A stretch of 36,589 nucleotides of DNA from an uncultured Lachnospiraceae bacterium (GTDB lineage Bacteria > Bacillota > Clostridia > Lachnospirales > Lachnospiraceae), in the NCBI GenBank assembly GCA_945919795.1, contig CAMEJJ010000027.1, positions 1 to 36,589 on the forward strand. The letters are read 5' to 3'. Both the position numbers and the translations under genes were made by a program. Each line of letters opens with the position of its first letter. The first letter of the stretch is position 1. Of the stretch, positions 1-6,963 are shown piece by piece. The notes below the pieces were generated by a model. That model did no database searches and was not told the DNA's origin. It saw only the letters and a list, made by a program, of their open reading frames with translations.

Positions 1-75
1 CAACTACTTTTAACATTATATCTGCCGCTTTGTCCTCCTAAACACAAATCAATTCAATATCTATATTTAATAAAC

Positions 76-531
76 CTATTTCTTTATGATGCAACGCCAG
101 GAAATAATTCCCCATAATGCCGTCACTCCAAAGCACACAGCCATAGTCAGATACATCTTCACATTAGAATCATATCCAATAAAGGCCGGACCCAGAAGTG
201 AAGTAACCACGCATGCAAAGATGCCATATATAATCCGGAATCCTTTCAAAAAGTGTTGTAACAACATTGATACTGCAAAAATCACAATGGCACCGATAAT
301 GTATATCGGTGTATTCCACTCATACTTATATGTAAGTAAGTAAATCAGTAATGCCAATAAAGATGAACACAAAATATCAAATCTTGCAATCAGAAACAAC
401 AGCCCTGATAAAATAGTTGCTACCAGTCCGGCACCTAGACCTAATCCCAGACCTACCGCTTCTCCTGAAACATCGGAACCGGCTGAACTTGGTTTATCAT
501 AATAGAAGGATTCTTCGTAATCATCATACAT
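76..531 (-). CDS. Small polytopic membrane protein, unknown function
   Basis: The protein has 151 aa. The first 25 residues are hydrophilic and acidic (MYDDYEESFYYDK), followed by about five hydrophobic segments near residues 26-50, 52-68, 73-92, 98-119 and 126-146. A glycine-rich stretch (VGLGLGLGAG) opens the first one. There is no catalytic motif and I do not recognise the family. The start is supported by GAGGAA about 8 nt upstream on the minus strand. It follows the replication initiator gene on the same strand, so it is probably part of the same integrated element. The fit is a small accessory membrane protein of an ICE or plasmid, but no function can be given. Confidence 0.7.
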   Translation of the reverse strand: MYDDYEESFYYDKPSSAGSDVSGEAVGLGLGLGAGLVATILSGLLFLIARFDILCSSLLALLIYLLTYKYEWNTPIYIIGAIVIFAVSMLLQHFLKGFRIIYGIFACVVTSLLGPAFIGYDSNVKMYLTMAVCFGVTALWGIISWRCIIKK

Positions 532-619
532 AGTTTAATTCCTCAACTTTCTTATATTTCACACCTTCATAAAGTATGACATATTTTCTCTCTGTTATCT
601 ACTGTAAACCATCCTAAAT

Positions 620-1576
620 CTATTTCACAGCAAACTGCGGCATATCATGGTTAACCTCTGCCTGATAATATCCGCTCATTGTAGTCGGAGCATTGAATAA
701 CGCTGCAAGCAGATACTTTTTGATATTATGTACCTTGGTTGTATTCGTCTTGAAGCAGTCAATCACATATTCGATATGCGAGCTGCTCAGCTTCAAAAAC
801 TTACTCCTTACAATAGCCGCCGGATATTCGTTTGATGCAATAATAATACTTTCACTCTTGCAGAGTACTGTTTCAAGGATTAAATCAAAAATACCATCAA
901 GCAGCTCCTGATCATACGGATAACGCTCTCTCAAAATATCTAAATCCAGATTGTCCCTGATTAACTCTGTGTAAGCTTCCACATCGGATCCCATCCCATC
1001 ATTTCCCGATAAGATAAGATTAGATTCAGTATTATTCAAATCAGTATTATTTATATTATTCTTATTAGTGTGAATTTTTTTCACTTCTAGACATGTAATT
1101 TCTTCACTTCTAGAAGTGTCCTTTTTACACTTCAAGACATGTAATTTTTTCACTTCTGGAACTGCCATATTTTCCTCAGAAGTGTAATTTTTACATTTCT
1201 GAACATCCTGAACCACGAACTGCTTCACATAAATCATGGTTGGCTTTCCCTGTCCCTGCCGCCTCTTTTCAATCAATCCAATCCCGGCTTCTGTATCCAG
1301 TTCCTTCATTATGGTAATTGCTTTCTTGTTACTACAACCCAAAGCATCCATGATATCTTCTAATGAATAATAGATATATGCCCGGCCTTCCGTATCAAGC
1401 CACTGATTTTTTACGGATAACGACATTCTATCCAGCATCAGCCCATACAAGACCTTTGCCTCTACAGATACATTCCTGAAATGTTCATCCGTGAATAGCA
1501 GCTTCGGTATTTTATAAAATGAATACTGGTCCGCTTCCTTTCCATAGAAATAGGAAAGCGTAAGTCTGTCTTCCAT
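620..1576 (-). CDS. repA: RepA_N-type replication initiator protein
   Basis: The protein has 318 aa and resembles the replication initiator A (RepA_N) family of Gram-positive plasmids and Tn1549-like ICEs. Residues about 13-122 look like the winged-helix RepA_N domain (FYKIPKLLF..., SVEAKVLYGLMLDRMSLS, IYYSLEDIMDALGCSNKKA, GLIEKRRQGQGKP). Residues about 125-170 form a degenerate 8-aa repeat built on V-x-K-C-K and E-V-K-K-x-H, which is the translated image of the DNA repeats in this segment. An Asn-rich linker follows (170-186). The C-terminal part (about 205-305, ending in KKYLLAALFNAP) resembles the DUF6017 tail that I recall from clostridial RepA proteins. The protein should bind an origin and recruit replisome factors. 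It is the last of four co-directional genes (parB-parA-parB-repA). The assignment to RepA_N is confident; the claim that it is still active is inference. Confidence 0.88.
   Translation of the reverse strand: MEDRLTLSYFYGKEADQYSFYKIPKLLFTDEHFRNVSVEAKVLYGLMLDRMSLSVKNQWLDTEGRAYIYYSLEDIMDALGCSNKKAITIMKELDTEAGIGLIEKRRQGQGKPTMIYVKQFVVQDVQKCKNYTSEENMAVPEVKKLHVLKCKKDTSRSEEITCLEVKKIHTNKNNINNTDLNNTESNLILSGNDGMGSDVEAYTELIRDNLDLDILRERYPYDQELLDGIFDLILETVLCKSESIIIASNEYPAAIVRSKFLKLSSSHIEYVIDCFKTNTTKVHNIKKYLLAALFNAPTTMSGYYQAEVNHDMPQFAVK
1065..1208. repeat. Iteron-like 24-bp repeats inside repA
   Basis: About six tandem units of 23-25 bp lie within the coding sequence. On the plus strand each is a T-run followed by CACTTCTAGACATGTAA or a variant (CACTTCTAGAAGTGTCC, CACTTCAAGACATGTAA, CACTTCTGGAACTGCC, CAGAAGTGTAA, CATTTCTGAACATCC). 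The period is a multiple of three, which gives the 8-aa repeats in RepA. Origins of RepA_N plasmids are known to sit in the middle of the rep gene, so this is a probable Rep-binding origin. Confidence 0.75.
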
Positions 1577-1592
1577 TCGATACTCCTTCCTT

Positions 1593-1625
1593 AATCCAGA
1601 AGTGCAATTTTCACACTTCTGGATT
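1593..1625. promoter_or_regulatory. 12-bp inverted repeat upstream of repA (probable Rep operator)
   Basis: AATCCAGAAGTG (1593-1604) and CACTTCTGGATT (1614-1625) are perfect inverted repeats separated by 9 bp. They lie between the parB stop and the repA start, 17 nt upstream of the repA start codon. The arms carry the same CACTTCTGGA core as the repeats inside repA, so RepA may bind here and control its own synthesis. No T-run follows on either strand, so it is not a typical terminator. Confidence 0.6.
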
Positions 1626-1637
1626 ACCCTTTCCTAT

Positions 1638-2537
1638 TTATTCTGCCTGCTCCTTACTCCACTGTTCCAAAAGCTGAATGATAACCTCTTCCCTCTGCTT
1701 CGCGGAATAATGCGGTGGAAAATACTTATCCAGTTTCTTCTCTGACAATGATACCTTTGCCGATGATGATTTCTGCGGCAGTGCTCCATTTAATATAGAG
1801 ATAACATTATACTGAGACGCATTTGACAGATTTGCTTGCTCCTTCAAAGCTGCTATCTGCACCGGTTTTAGGAACCCGTTGTCTTTTATATATTCATAAA
1901 TCCACTTTTGCACCTGTTCATCAAAATATGAAATATCGACTGCCAATGTAAACTGTACTTTCTTCTGATCAACCAAATCCAATATTTCCGGTATCAATTC
2001 TGTAAGTCGGATATATCTTTTTACCTGTGTAGATGAAATGCCTGCTGATTCACCAACTTCTACAGCAGATAACTTTGGACCATTTTGGTCCGAAGTTAAA
2101 TCAGACCTTTTCCCTTGTCTTTTTATTGCATCCATCTTCATTTTCAAAGACCATGCTCTTTCACTTGGAAGTATCTCTTCTCGCTGAATGTTAGCATCCA
2201 CCATTTTTATAATGGCTTCATCATCCGACATTTCTTTTACAATCGCCGATATCTTCTTTAATCCCACAATGCCTGCCGCATGTAATCTTCTATGACCGGA
2301 TATCATTTCATAATTTCCGGTCTGGTCAGGTCTGACAATTACCGGATTCAATATACCGTTTTCCCTGATGCTGTCTACCAGCGTTTCCATCTTATCATCA
2401 TCCAATACCTTGAACGGATGGTTCGGAAAAGCATGAATCCTTCCAAGTTCTATTTCCTGTGTCCCGGCAATCTCCGGTACCCCCAATAATTCATCCACTG
2501 ACTGCAATTTGATTTTACCTGCTACTCTTCCTGCCAT
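1638..2537 (-). CDS. ParB/RepB/Spo0J-family partition protein (element copy 2)
   Basis: The protein has 299 aa. Residues about 27-128 form a ParB N-terminal (CTP-binding type) domain: HPFKVLDDDKMETLVDSIRE, SGHRRLHAA (80-88) and NIQREEILPSERA (116-128). A helix-turn-helix region follows (about 152-178, SAVEVGESAGISSTQVKRYI). The C-terminal tail (KYFPPHYSAKQREEVIIQLLEQW) is shared with the other ParB of this element. AAGGAGG lies inside the end of parA, so translation is probably coupled. It is a distant paralogue of the ParB encoded upstream of parA and clearly differs from the chromosomal Spo0J-type ParB at 7.6-8.5 kb. Its expected role is binding the element's own centromere-like site and working with the adjacent ParA. 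Confidence 0.85.
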   Translation of the reverse strand: MAGRVAGKIKLQSVDELLGVPEIAGTQEIELGRIHAFPNHPFKVLDDDKMETLVDSIRENGILNPVIVRPDQTGNYEMISGHRRLHAAGIVGLKKISAIVKEMSDDEAIIKMVDANIQREEILPSERAWSLKMKMDAIKRQGKRSDLTSDQNGPKLSAVEVGESAGISSTQVKRYIRLTELIPEILDLVDQKKVQFTLAVDISYFDEQVQKWIYEYIKDNGFLKPVQIAALKEQANLSNASQYNVISILNGALPQKSSSAKVSLSEKKLDKYFPPHYSAKQREEVIIQLLEQWSKEQAE

Positions 2538-2540
2538 GTC

Positions 2541-3323
2541 TTATGCCTCCTTCAATACTTCCTTTGTTAATGCCATATATGCAAATGCCGCTTTTCCTTT
2601 CGGATCATAGGAATAAATACTGCTTCCTTCCACACTTACCTCTGATGCCCTGACTGACATTGGTATCTCTGTTGCAAATACTTTTATATTTGCAGAATAG
2701 GTATCATAAACCATCAATGAAATGTCTCTGGCATAATTGGTACGGTTATCAACCATAGTCAGAAGAATTCCTTCTATCTTAAGCTTCGGATTCAGCTGCT
2801 TCTTTACCCTACTGATTGTCTTGATCAGCTGTTGTAAACCCTTGACCGGAAGATATGCAGCCTGTACCGGAATCAAAACAGAGTCTGCACATGCCAGCGC
2901 ATTTATTGTCATCATTCCCAGAGATGGCATGCAGTCTATAATGATGAAATCATAGAACTGTCTCAGCTGGTCTACCATTGTTCTAAGAATCAGTTCCCTG
3001 CTCATTACATTTACCAGAGAAACTTCTATTGCTGATAATTCAATATTTGCCGGAATAAGATCCACACCTTCCTTATGATGAAGAATCGTTTTATCCATGT
3101 TAAGCGGTTCATCATTTACAATATTCATCATCATGCTTGCCAGGGAATACTCCATATCATCCGGCTCTGAATATCCAAGGCTGATCGTCATGCTTCCCTG
3201 CGGATCCGCATCAATCAATAATACCTTCTTTCCTGACTGTGCCAGGCCAATACCTAAATTCACACATGATACCGTCTTACCTACTCCACCTTTTTGGTTT
3301 GATACTGCAATTACTCTACACAT
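2541..3323 (-). CDS. ParA-family partition ATPase (element copy)
   Basis: The protein has 260 aa, a normal ParA/Soj length, and begins directly with the nucleotide-binding fold. The deviant Walker A motif KGGVGKTV occupies residues 11-18 with the signature lysine in place. A second motif, LLIDADPQGSMT, follows near 35-46, and FIIIDCMPSLGMMTINAL near 125-142 is the Walker B region. It should form ATP-dependent dimers on DNA that are stimulated by its ParB partner to segregate the replicon. It is sandwiched between two parB genes, 3 nt before the second and 11 nt after the first, in one operon with repA. The chromosomal ParA at 8.46-9.23 kb has the same architecture but differs widely in sequence. 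Confidence 0.92.
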   Translation of the reverse strand: MCRVIAVSNQKGGVGKTVSCVNLGIGLAQSGKKVLLIDADPQGSMTISLGYSEPDDMEYSLASMMMNIVNDEPLNMDKTILHHKEGVDLIPANIELSAIEVSLVNVMSRELILRTMVDQLRQFYDFIIIDCMPSLGMMTINALACADSVLIPVQAAYLPVKGLQQLIKTISRVKKQLNPKLKIEGILLTMVDNRTNYARDISLMVYDTYSANIKVFATEIPMSVRASEVSVEGSSIYSYDPKGKAAFAYMALTKEVLKEA

Positions 3324-3334
3324 AATCTGTCCTC

Positions 3335-4207
3335 CTATTTATCCCAATTATTTTTCATCCACAATTTCAATATTTCCAATATCTCACGCCTCATCTGTTC
3401 CGATGTGTAGCTGGCTGGAAAAAATCTGTGAAGCTGCTCATTCTTAAAAACTACCCAGTCAATATCCTTCTGCTTAATCTCACTTAAGATATCTTCCATT
3501 CCTTCTACCGTAAGTTTTCCTTCTGCGCTCAGCTTTTTTATTCTGATTGCCTGTGATAAAGATGGTGTACACTGGGCAAAATCCATAGCTTCCAGCATCT
3601 CTTCCTGTTCCTTCTTTTTCAGATAGGAAATCTGCACCGCCGGTGTAAAGCCCATGCTGCCATCATCTACTTTTTCCAAAAGCTCCGGTATCAGTTCTGT
3701 TATCTTGATATACCTCTGGACCTGCTTCGGACTGTCTCCACCTTCCTCTCCAATTACTTCAAGGGTCTTTTTCCCGGAATGATGGTCAACTTGACCACAT
3801 TTTCTTCTGCCGGTTTTTCTTTTGATGGCATCGTACTTCATCTTGTAAGCAAATGCTTTTTCGCTTGGACTGATTCTCTCCCTTTGCAGATTGGAATCTA
3901 CCATTGACACCACTGCTTCATCATCCTTCATCGCTCGGATGATTACAGGGACCTTCCGATACCCCAGCTTTTCTGCTGCGAATTTTCTTCGGTGCCCGGA
4001 TATGATCTCATATACCCCTTCCGGTCTTGGCCGGACAATCAGTGGATTCAGTATTCCATATTTTCTGATGCTGTCCTGGAGCTCGATCATCTGACTGTCT
4101 GCCTGGACCTTGAACGGATGATTGGTAAAGGATCTCAATCGTTCCAGCTCGATCTCTACAACTTTTTCATCTGCTTCCCGTTGATCTGTTTTTTCTTCTA
4201 CTGGCAT
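3335..4207 (-). CDS. ParB/RepB/Spo0J-family partition protein (element copy 1)
   Basis: The protein has 290 aa from the start at 4207, which is preceded by AAAAGGAGGAAGA. The frame stays open up to an ATG at 4264, but that codon lies in the loop of the upstream terminator hairpin and has no ribosome-binding site, so it is rejected. The ParB N-domain runs from about 14 to 118: HPFKVQADSQMIELQDSIRKYGILNP, GHRRKFAAEKLG (71-82), NLQRERISPSEKA. A helix-turn-helix region with PKQVQRYIKITELIPELL follows. The C-terminal RFFPASYTSEQMRREILEIL tail matches that of the second ParB. It is the first gene of the element's par-rep operon. Two ParBs around one ParA may divide DNA binding and ATPase stimulation, or regulate each other; this is inference. 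Confidence 0.85.
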   Translation of the reverse strand: MPVEEKTDQREADEKVVEIELERLRSFTNHPFKVQADSQMIELQDSIRKYGILNPLIVRPRPEGVYEIISGHRRKFAAEKLGYRKVPVIIRAMKDDEAVVSMVDSNLQRERISPSEKAFAYKMKYDAIKRKTGRRKCGQVDHHSGKKTLEVIGEEGGDSPKQVQRYIKITELIPELLEKVDDGSMGFTPAVQISYLKKKEQEEMLEAMDFAQCTPSLSQAIRIKKLSAEGKLTVEGMEDILSEIKQKDIDWVVFKNEQLHRFFPASYTSEQMRREILEILKLWMKNNWDK

Positions 4208-4230
4208 TCTTCCTCCTTTTCCCTGAACGC

Positions 4231-4279
4231 AAAAAAGCCCGCCCAGATTAGAATTGTTTTTCATCTAATCTGAACGGAC
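4231..4279 (-). terminator. Strong intrinsic terminator/attenuator in the par-rep leader
   Basis: On the minus strand GTCCGTTCAGATTAGA (4279-4264) pairs over all 16 positions, four as G-U, with TCTAATCTGGGCGGGC (4252-4237) across an 11-nt loop. Six T residues follow (4236-4231). It lies only about 24 nt upstream of the parB start, so it would stop transcription of the whole operon unless prevented. Confidence 0.8.
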
Positions 4280-4290
4280 CTTACCGTCAG
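4270..4290 (-). promoter_or_regulatory. Candidate antiterminator hairpin
   Basis: CTGACGG (4290-4284) pairs with CCGTTCAG (4277-4270), with one bulged T and a 6-nt loop on the minus strand. The second arm is part of the 5' arm of the terminator at 4231-4279, so the two hairpins exclude each other. This is the expected layout of a transcription attenuator. The trigger (antisense RNA, protein or leader translation) is not visible. Confidence 0.5.
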
Positions 4291-4372
4291 GCTCGAATAC
4301 TTCCAAGCAAGAATCTAATGTTATCACTGATTTACAACCCAAATCTCATCCTACACTGTAGTTGAACTCTCC

Positions 4373-4468
4373 GGGTGGCAATCCAAAAAATCATAATGGG
4401 TGGCAGTTTTTCATTTTCGGTGGCAGATTTTGTATCTAGCGGTAATCTTCGGTGACAAGTTGCCACCC
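4373..4468. repeat. GGGTGGCA repeats beside the tRNA gene
   Basis: Direct copies of (G/C)GGTGGCA lie at 4373-4380, 4398-4405 and 4418-4425, with a degenerate copy CGGTGACA at 4450-4457 and an inverted copy TGCCACCC at 4461-4468. They sit between the element's par-rep operon and the 3' side of tRNA-Arg. Possible roles are arm-type integrase/excisionase sites or the element's own ParB-binding centromere. I see no open reading frame or promoter here. Confidence 0.5.
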
Positions 4469-4484
4469 AAAATCGCTCCAAAAA

Positions 4485-4524
4485 CAAAAATTGCAGTAAT
4501 AATTGTGGTCAACTATTACTGCAA
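4485..4524 (-). terminator. Terminator downstream of tRNA-Arg
   Basis: TTGCAGTAATA (minus strand 4524-4514) and TATTACTGCAA (4501-4491) are perfect 11-bp inverted repeats with a 12-nt loop, followed by TTTTTGTTTTTGG on the minus strand. This fits intrinsic termination of the tRNA transcript, 8 nt past its 3' end. Confidence 0.75.
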
Positions 4525-4531
4525 AAATGGC

Positions 4532-4603
4532 TGTTCCCAGCGGGAATCGAACCCACAACTAGCGCTTAGGAGGCGCTTGTTATATCCATTTAACTATGAG
4601 AAC
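4532..4603 (-). tRNA. tRNA-Arg (anticodon CCT)
   Basis: The 72-nt gene on the minus strand folds as a full cloverleaf. GTTCTCA pairs with TGGGAAC in the acceptor stem. The D-arm is GTTA...TAAC, the anticodon stem AGCGC/GCGCT encloses CTCCTAA (anticodon CCT, reading AGG), and the T-arm GTGGG-TTCGATT-CCCGC is intact. The discriminator base is A and the CCA end is not encoded. tRNA 3' ends are common integration sites, and the plasmid-like block starts just downstream. Confidence 0.95.
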
Positions 4604-4659
4604 GAATGCCGTATTATGAAACTCTTCGGTCTCATTCATATCGGCAGTTATATTTATAA

Positions 4660-4688
4660 ATTATATCATACTTTAGATTACATGATAA
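4660..4688 (-). promoter_or_regulatory. Predicted promoter of tRNA-Arg
   Basis: On the minus strand TTATCA (4688-4683), a 17-bp spacer and TATAAT (4665-4660) lie about 57 nt upstream of the mature tRNA 5' end. The -10 is perfect and the -35 is weak. Confidence 0.5.
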
Positions 4689-4701
4689 CCTTATAACAGA
4701 A

Positions 4702-5583
4702 TTATGACGGAAAATGAATTGTTCCCTGCAACCAGATATTTCCTTTAAATCTTCTTCCGATTGCCGGTTCTCCGTACAAATCGAGGCTATTAATGCAGAC
4801 ATCAAAAATCAAATCGTTGCAACTAAGGGTTAATTGCCAAACTTTTTCTTTTGTCATGGTATTTTCCACGCAATTCATATCCAGAATTTCACCTAAAATC
4901 GCATATTGATCACATTCCACACCATAAGGCATGAAATAATTGTCCACAAGACTCAAAATATCCTGTTTCACAATCATTCTTGAAATGTTACTGTAAGTAT
5001 CCATATCGTCCAAAGTCAGACTTTCAATGGCATCTTCATCACCGTTTCTGGCTTTCATAATCATTTTTTGTCGATGATGAGCCAGTTTTCTGGTTTTCTT
5101 CAAATCATATTCGTTTTTTTCAATCGGCATCAGAATCGTTCCCTGAGTAGACAAACCTGCAAGTGTTAATGCAGTGCCTTTCATGGGAAGCTTTCCGCCT
5201 ACTTTTCTTTTAACATATCCCACTACATTTTGTAAATAGAAGATTAAGGAAACGCCAATCCGAACATCATCACAGATTCCTGCATAGGATTCTTTTTCAG
5301 CATGACGTTCTACAGAATTATCAGCATAGGAACTGATCTGGCTTCCCCTGAAAAAAGGAATCAAATAGTCTGACAGGAACTGATTTTCTTCATCATATTC
5401 CCCTCTGACACTAACTCCGATATTATTTCCACAGAATAAATTATATTCCGCAAAAATAGTATCGTTATTTAGTGAAGTATACAATTTTTCTTCTGCTTTT
5501 AACACAGCTTCTGCGATTAAGTCATTCAGTTGTCTTTTACTTTTGTATTCGCTAAACCCGATCGCTCTTAAAAATGTATGCAA
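4702..5583 (-). CDS. DUF3881-like protein, unknown function
   Basis: The protein has 293 aa and is soluble, with no signal peptide or clear membrane segment. The start codon is TTG at 5583, with GAGG 7 nt upstream. Its sequence (opening HTFLRAIGFSEYKSKRQLNDLI, middle VGGKLPMKGTALTLAGLSTQGTILMPI, end RFKGNIWLQGTIHFP) resembles the Lachnospiraceae family that I recall as DUF3881, which is about this length. This call is from memory only. It lies 70 nt downstream of serS on the same strand, at the end of the parA-parB-DUF4446-serS run, and no terminator is visible between it and serS. I can assign no enzymatic motif or function. Confidence 0.75.
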   Translation of the reverse strand: MHTFLRAIGFSEYKSKRQLNDLIAEAVLKAEEKLYTSLNNDTIFAEYNLFCGNNIGVSVRGEYDEENQFLSDYLIPFFRGSQISSYADNSVERHAEKESYAGICDDVRIGVSLIFYLQNVVGYVKRKVGGKLPMKGTALTLAGLSTQGTILMPIEKNEYDLKKTRKLAHHRQKMIMKARNGDEDAIESLTLDDMDTYSNISRMIVKQDILSLVDNYFMPYGVECDQYAILGEILDMNCVENTMTKEKVWQLTLSCNDLIFDVCINSLDLYGEPAIGRRFKGNIWLQGTIHFPS

Positions 5584-5653
5584 ATTATTACCTCGTTACA
5601 AAACATGATTTATAAAAACCATTTTTAATTAATTCTTCCATATACACTATGAT

Positions 5654-6946
5654 TTAGTTGTGTTTAGGTGTTAATTCTGTCATTCCACCCATATATGGAC
5701 GGAGAACTTCAGGAATTGCTACGGAACCGTCAGCTCTTAAATTGTTTTCCAAAAATGCAATCAACATTCTCGGAGGTGCTACTACAGTATTATTCAGGGT
5801 ATGGGCAAAATATTTCTGTCCGTCTTCGCCTTTTACTCTGATCTTTAATCTTCTTGCCTGTGCATCACCTAAGTTAGAGCAACTACCTACTTCAAAATAT
5901 TTTTTCTGTCTCGGAGACCATGCCTCAACATCGAAAGATTTAACCTTTAAGTCTGCCAAATCGCCGGAACAACATTCCAAAGTACGAACCGGAATATCCA
6001 TGGATCTGAATAAATCCACAGTATTCTGCCACAATTTGTCAAACCACATCGGTGATTCTTCAGGCTTACATACAACAATCATTTCCTGTTTTTCAAACTG
6101 GTGGATACGATAAACACCACGCTCTTCAATACCGTGTGCTCCTTTTTCCTTACGGAAACACGGTGAATAGCTTGTAAGTGTCTTGGGAAGCTGTTCTTGT
6201 GGAATAATAGTATCAATAAATTTACCAATCATAGAATGCTCACTTGTACCGATTAAGAAAAGATCTTCTCCCTCAATTTTATACATCATGGCATCCATTT
6301 CTGCAAAACTCATAACACCGGTAACGACATTGCTACGAATCATGAAAGGAGGAACACAATAAGTAAATCCTCTGTTAATCATAAAGTCTCTTGCATAAGA
6401 GATAACTGCAGAATGAAGTCTTGCAATATCTCCCATCAGATAATAGAAACCGTTTCCGGCAACCCGTCCGGCTGCTTCAAGGTCAATTCCGTCAAATCTT
6501 TCCATAATATCGGTATGATAAGGAATTTCAAAGTCCGGAACAACCGGTTCGCCGTATTTTGTTACTTCCACATTTTCACTGTCATCTTTACCAATCGGTA
6601 CAGAAGGATCGATGATGTTGGGAATAACCATCATAATCTTTAAAATCTTTTCATCCAGCTCTTTTTCCTGTTCTTCTAATTCGGAAAGTCTGGCAGCAGA
6701 TGCAGCAACTTCCTTTTTTACTTCTTCTGCTTCCTCTTTTTTACCCTGAGCCATCAAAGCACCAATCTGTTTTGAGATTTTATTTCTGTTTGCTCTCAGA
6801 CTATCTGCTTCCTGCTGACAATCTCTTTTCTTTGCATCAAGTTCAATAACCTCATCGACCATCGGTAACTTGCTGTCCTGAAATTTATTTTTGATATTCT
6901 GTTTTACAATATCAGGATTCTCTCTTAAAAATTTAATGTCTAACAT
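5654..6946 (-). CDS. serS: Seryl-tRNA synthetase
   Basis: The cytoplasmic class II synthetase charges tRNA-Ser (and tRNA-Sec where present) with serine, using ATP. The length of 430 aa is standard. Residues 1-105 form the tRNA-binding antiparallel coiled coil (MLDIKFLRENPDIVKQNIKN then a Lys/Glu-rich helical stretch). The catalytic core has motif 2 near 264 (FRKEKGAHG), TSEHSMIGKF upstream of it, and motif 3 at about 385-402 (NNTVVAPPRMLIAFLENN). TTAGGAGGAC precedes the ATG. It starts 17 nt after the DUF4446 gene. No T-box leader fits in that gap, so it is probably expressed from the parA promoter or an internal one. Confidence 0.98.
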   Translation of the reverse strand: MLDIKFLRENPDIVKQNIKNKFQDSKLPMVDEVIELDAKKRDCQQEADSLRANRNKISKQIGALMAQGKKEEAEEVKKEVAASAARLSELEEQEKELDEKILKIMMVIPNIIDPSVPIGKDDSENVEVTKYGEPVVPDFEIPYHTDIMERFDGIDLEAAGRVAGNGFYYLMGDIARLHSAVISYARDFMINRGFTYCVPPFMIRSNVVTGVMSFAEMDAMMYKIEGEDLFLIGTSEHSMIGKFIDTIIPQEQLPKTLTSYSPCFRKEKGAHGIEERGVYRIHQFEKQEMIVVCKPEESPMWFDKLWQNTVDLFRSMDIPVRTLECCSGDLADLKVKSFDVEAWSPRQKKYFEVGSCSNLGDAQARRLKIRVKGEDGQKYFAHTLNNTVVAPPRMLIAFLENNLRADGSVAIPEVLRPYMGGMTELTPKHN

Positions 6947-6963
6947 GATTTATGTCCTCCTAA

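Noticed and set aside
1-75. Partial gene at the left edge on the minus strand
   Set aside because: AGGAGG is present near position 35, but the only ATG (position 16) is 17 nt away and just five codons remain in the window.
1065-1208. CRISPR array
   Set aside because: The units are contiguous 24-mers inside a coding gene with no spacers and no cas genes nearby.
4208-4264. N-terminal extension of the first element ParB from the ATG at 4264
   Set aside because: That ATG lies at the terminator hairpin and lacks a ribosome-binding site, while 4207 has a strong one.
4208-4490. Promoter for an antisense RNA controlling the par-rep leader
   Set aside because: I searched the plus strand for -35/-10 pairs and found none that convinces.
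4400-4696. 98-aa open frame on the plus strand
   Set aside because: It runs antisense through the tRNA-Arg gene and the repeats, and has no ribosome-binding site.
6947-6963. T-box leader before serS
   Set aside because: The gap to the upstream gene is only 17 nt.
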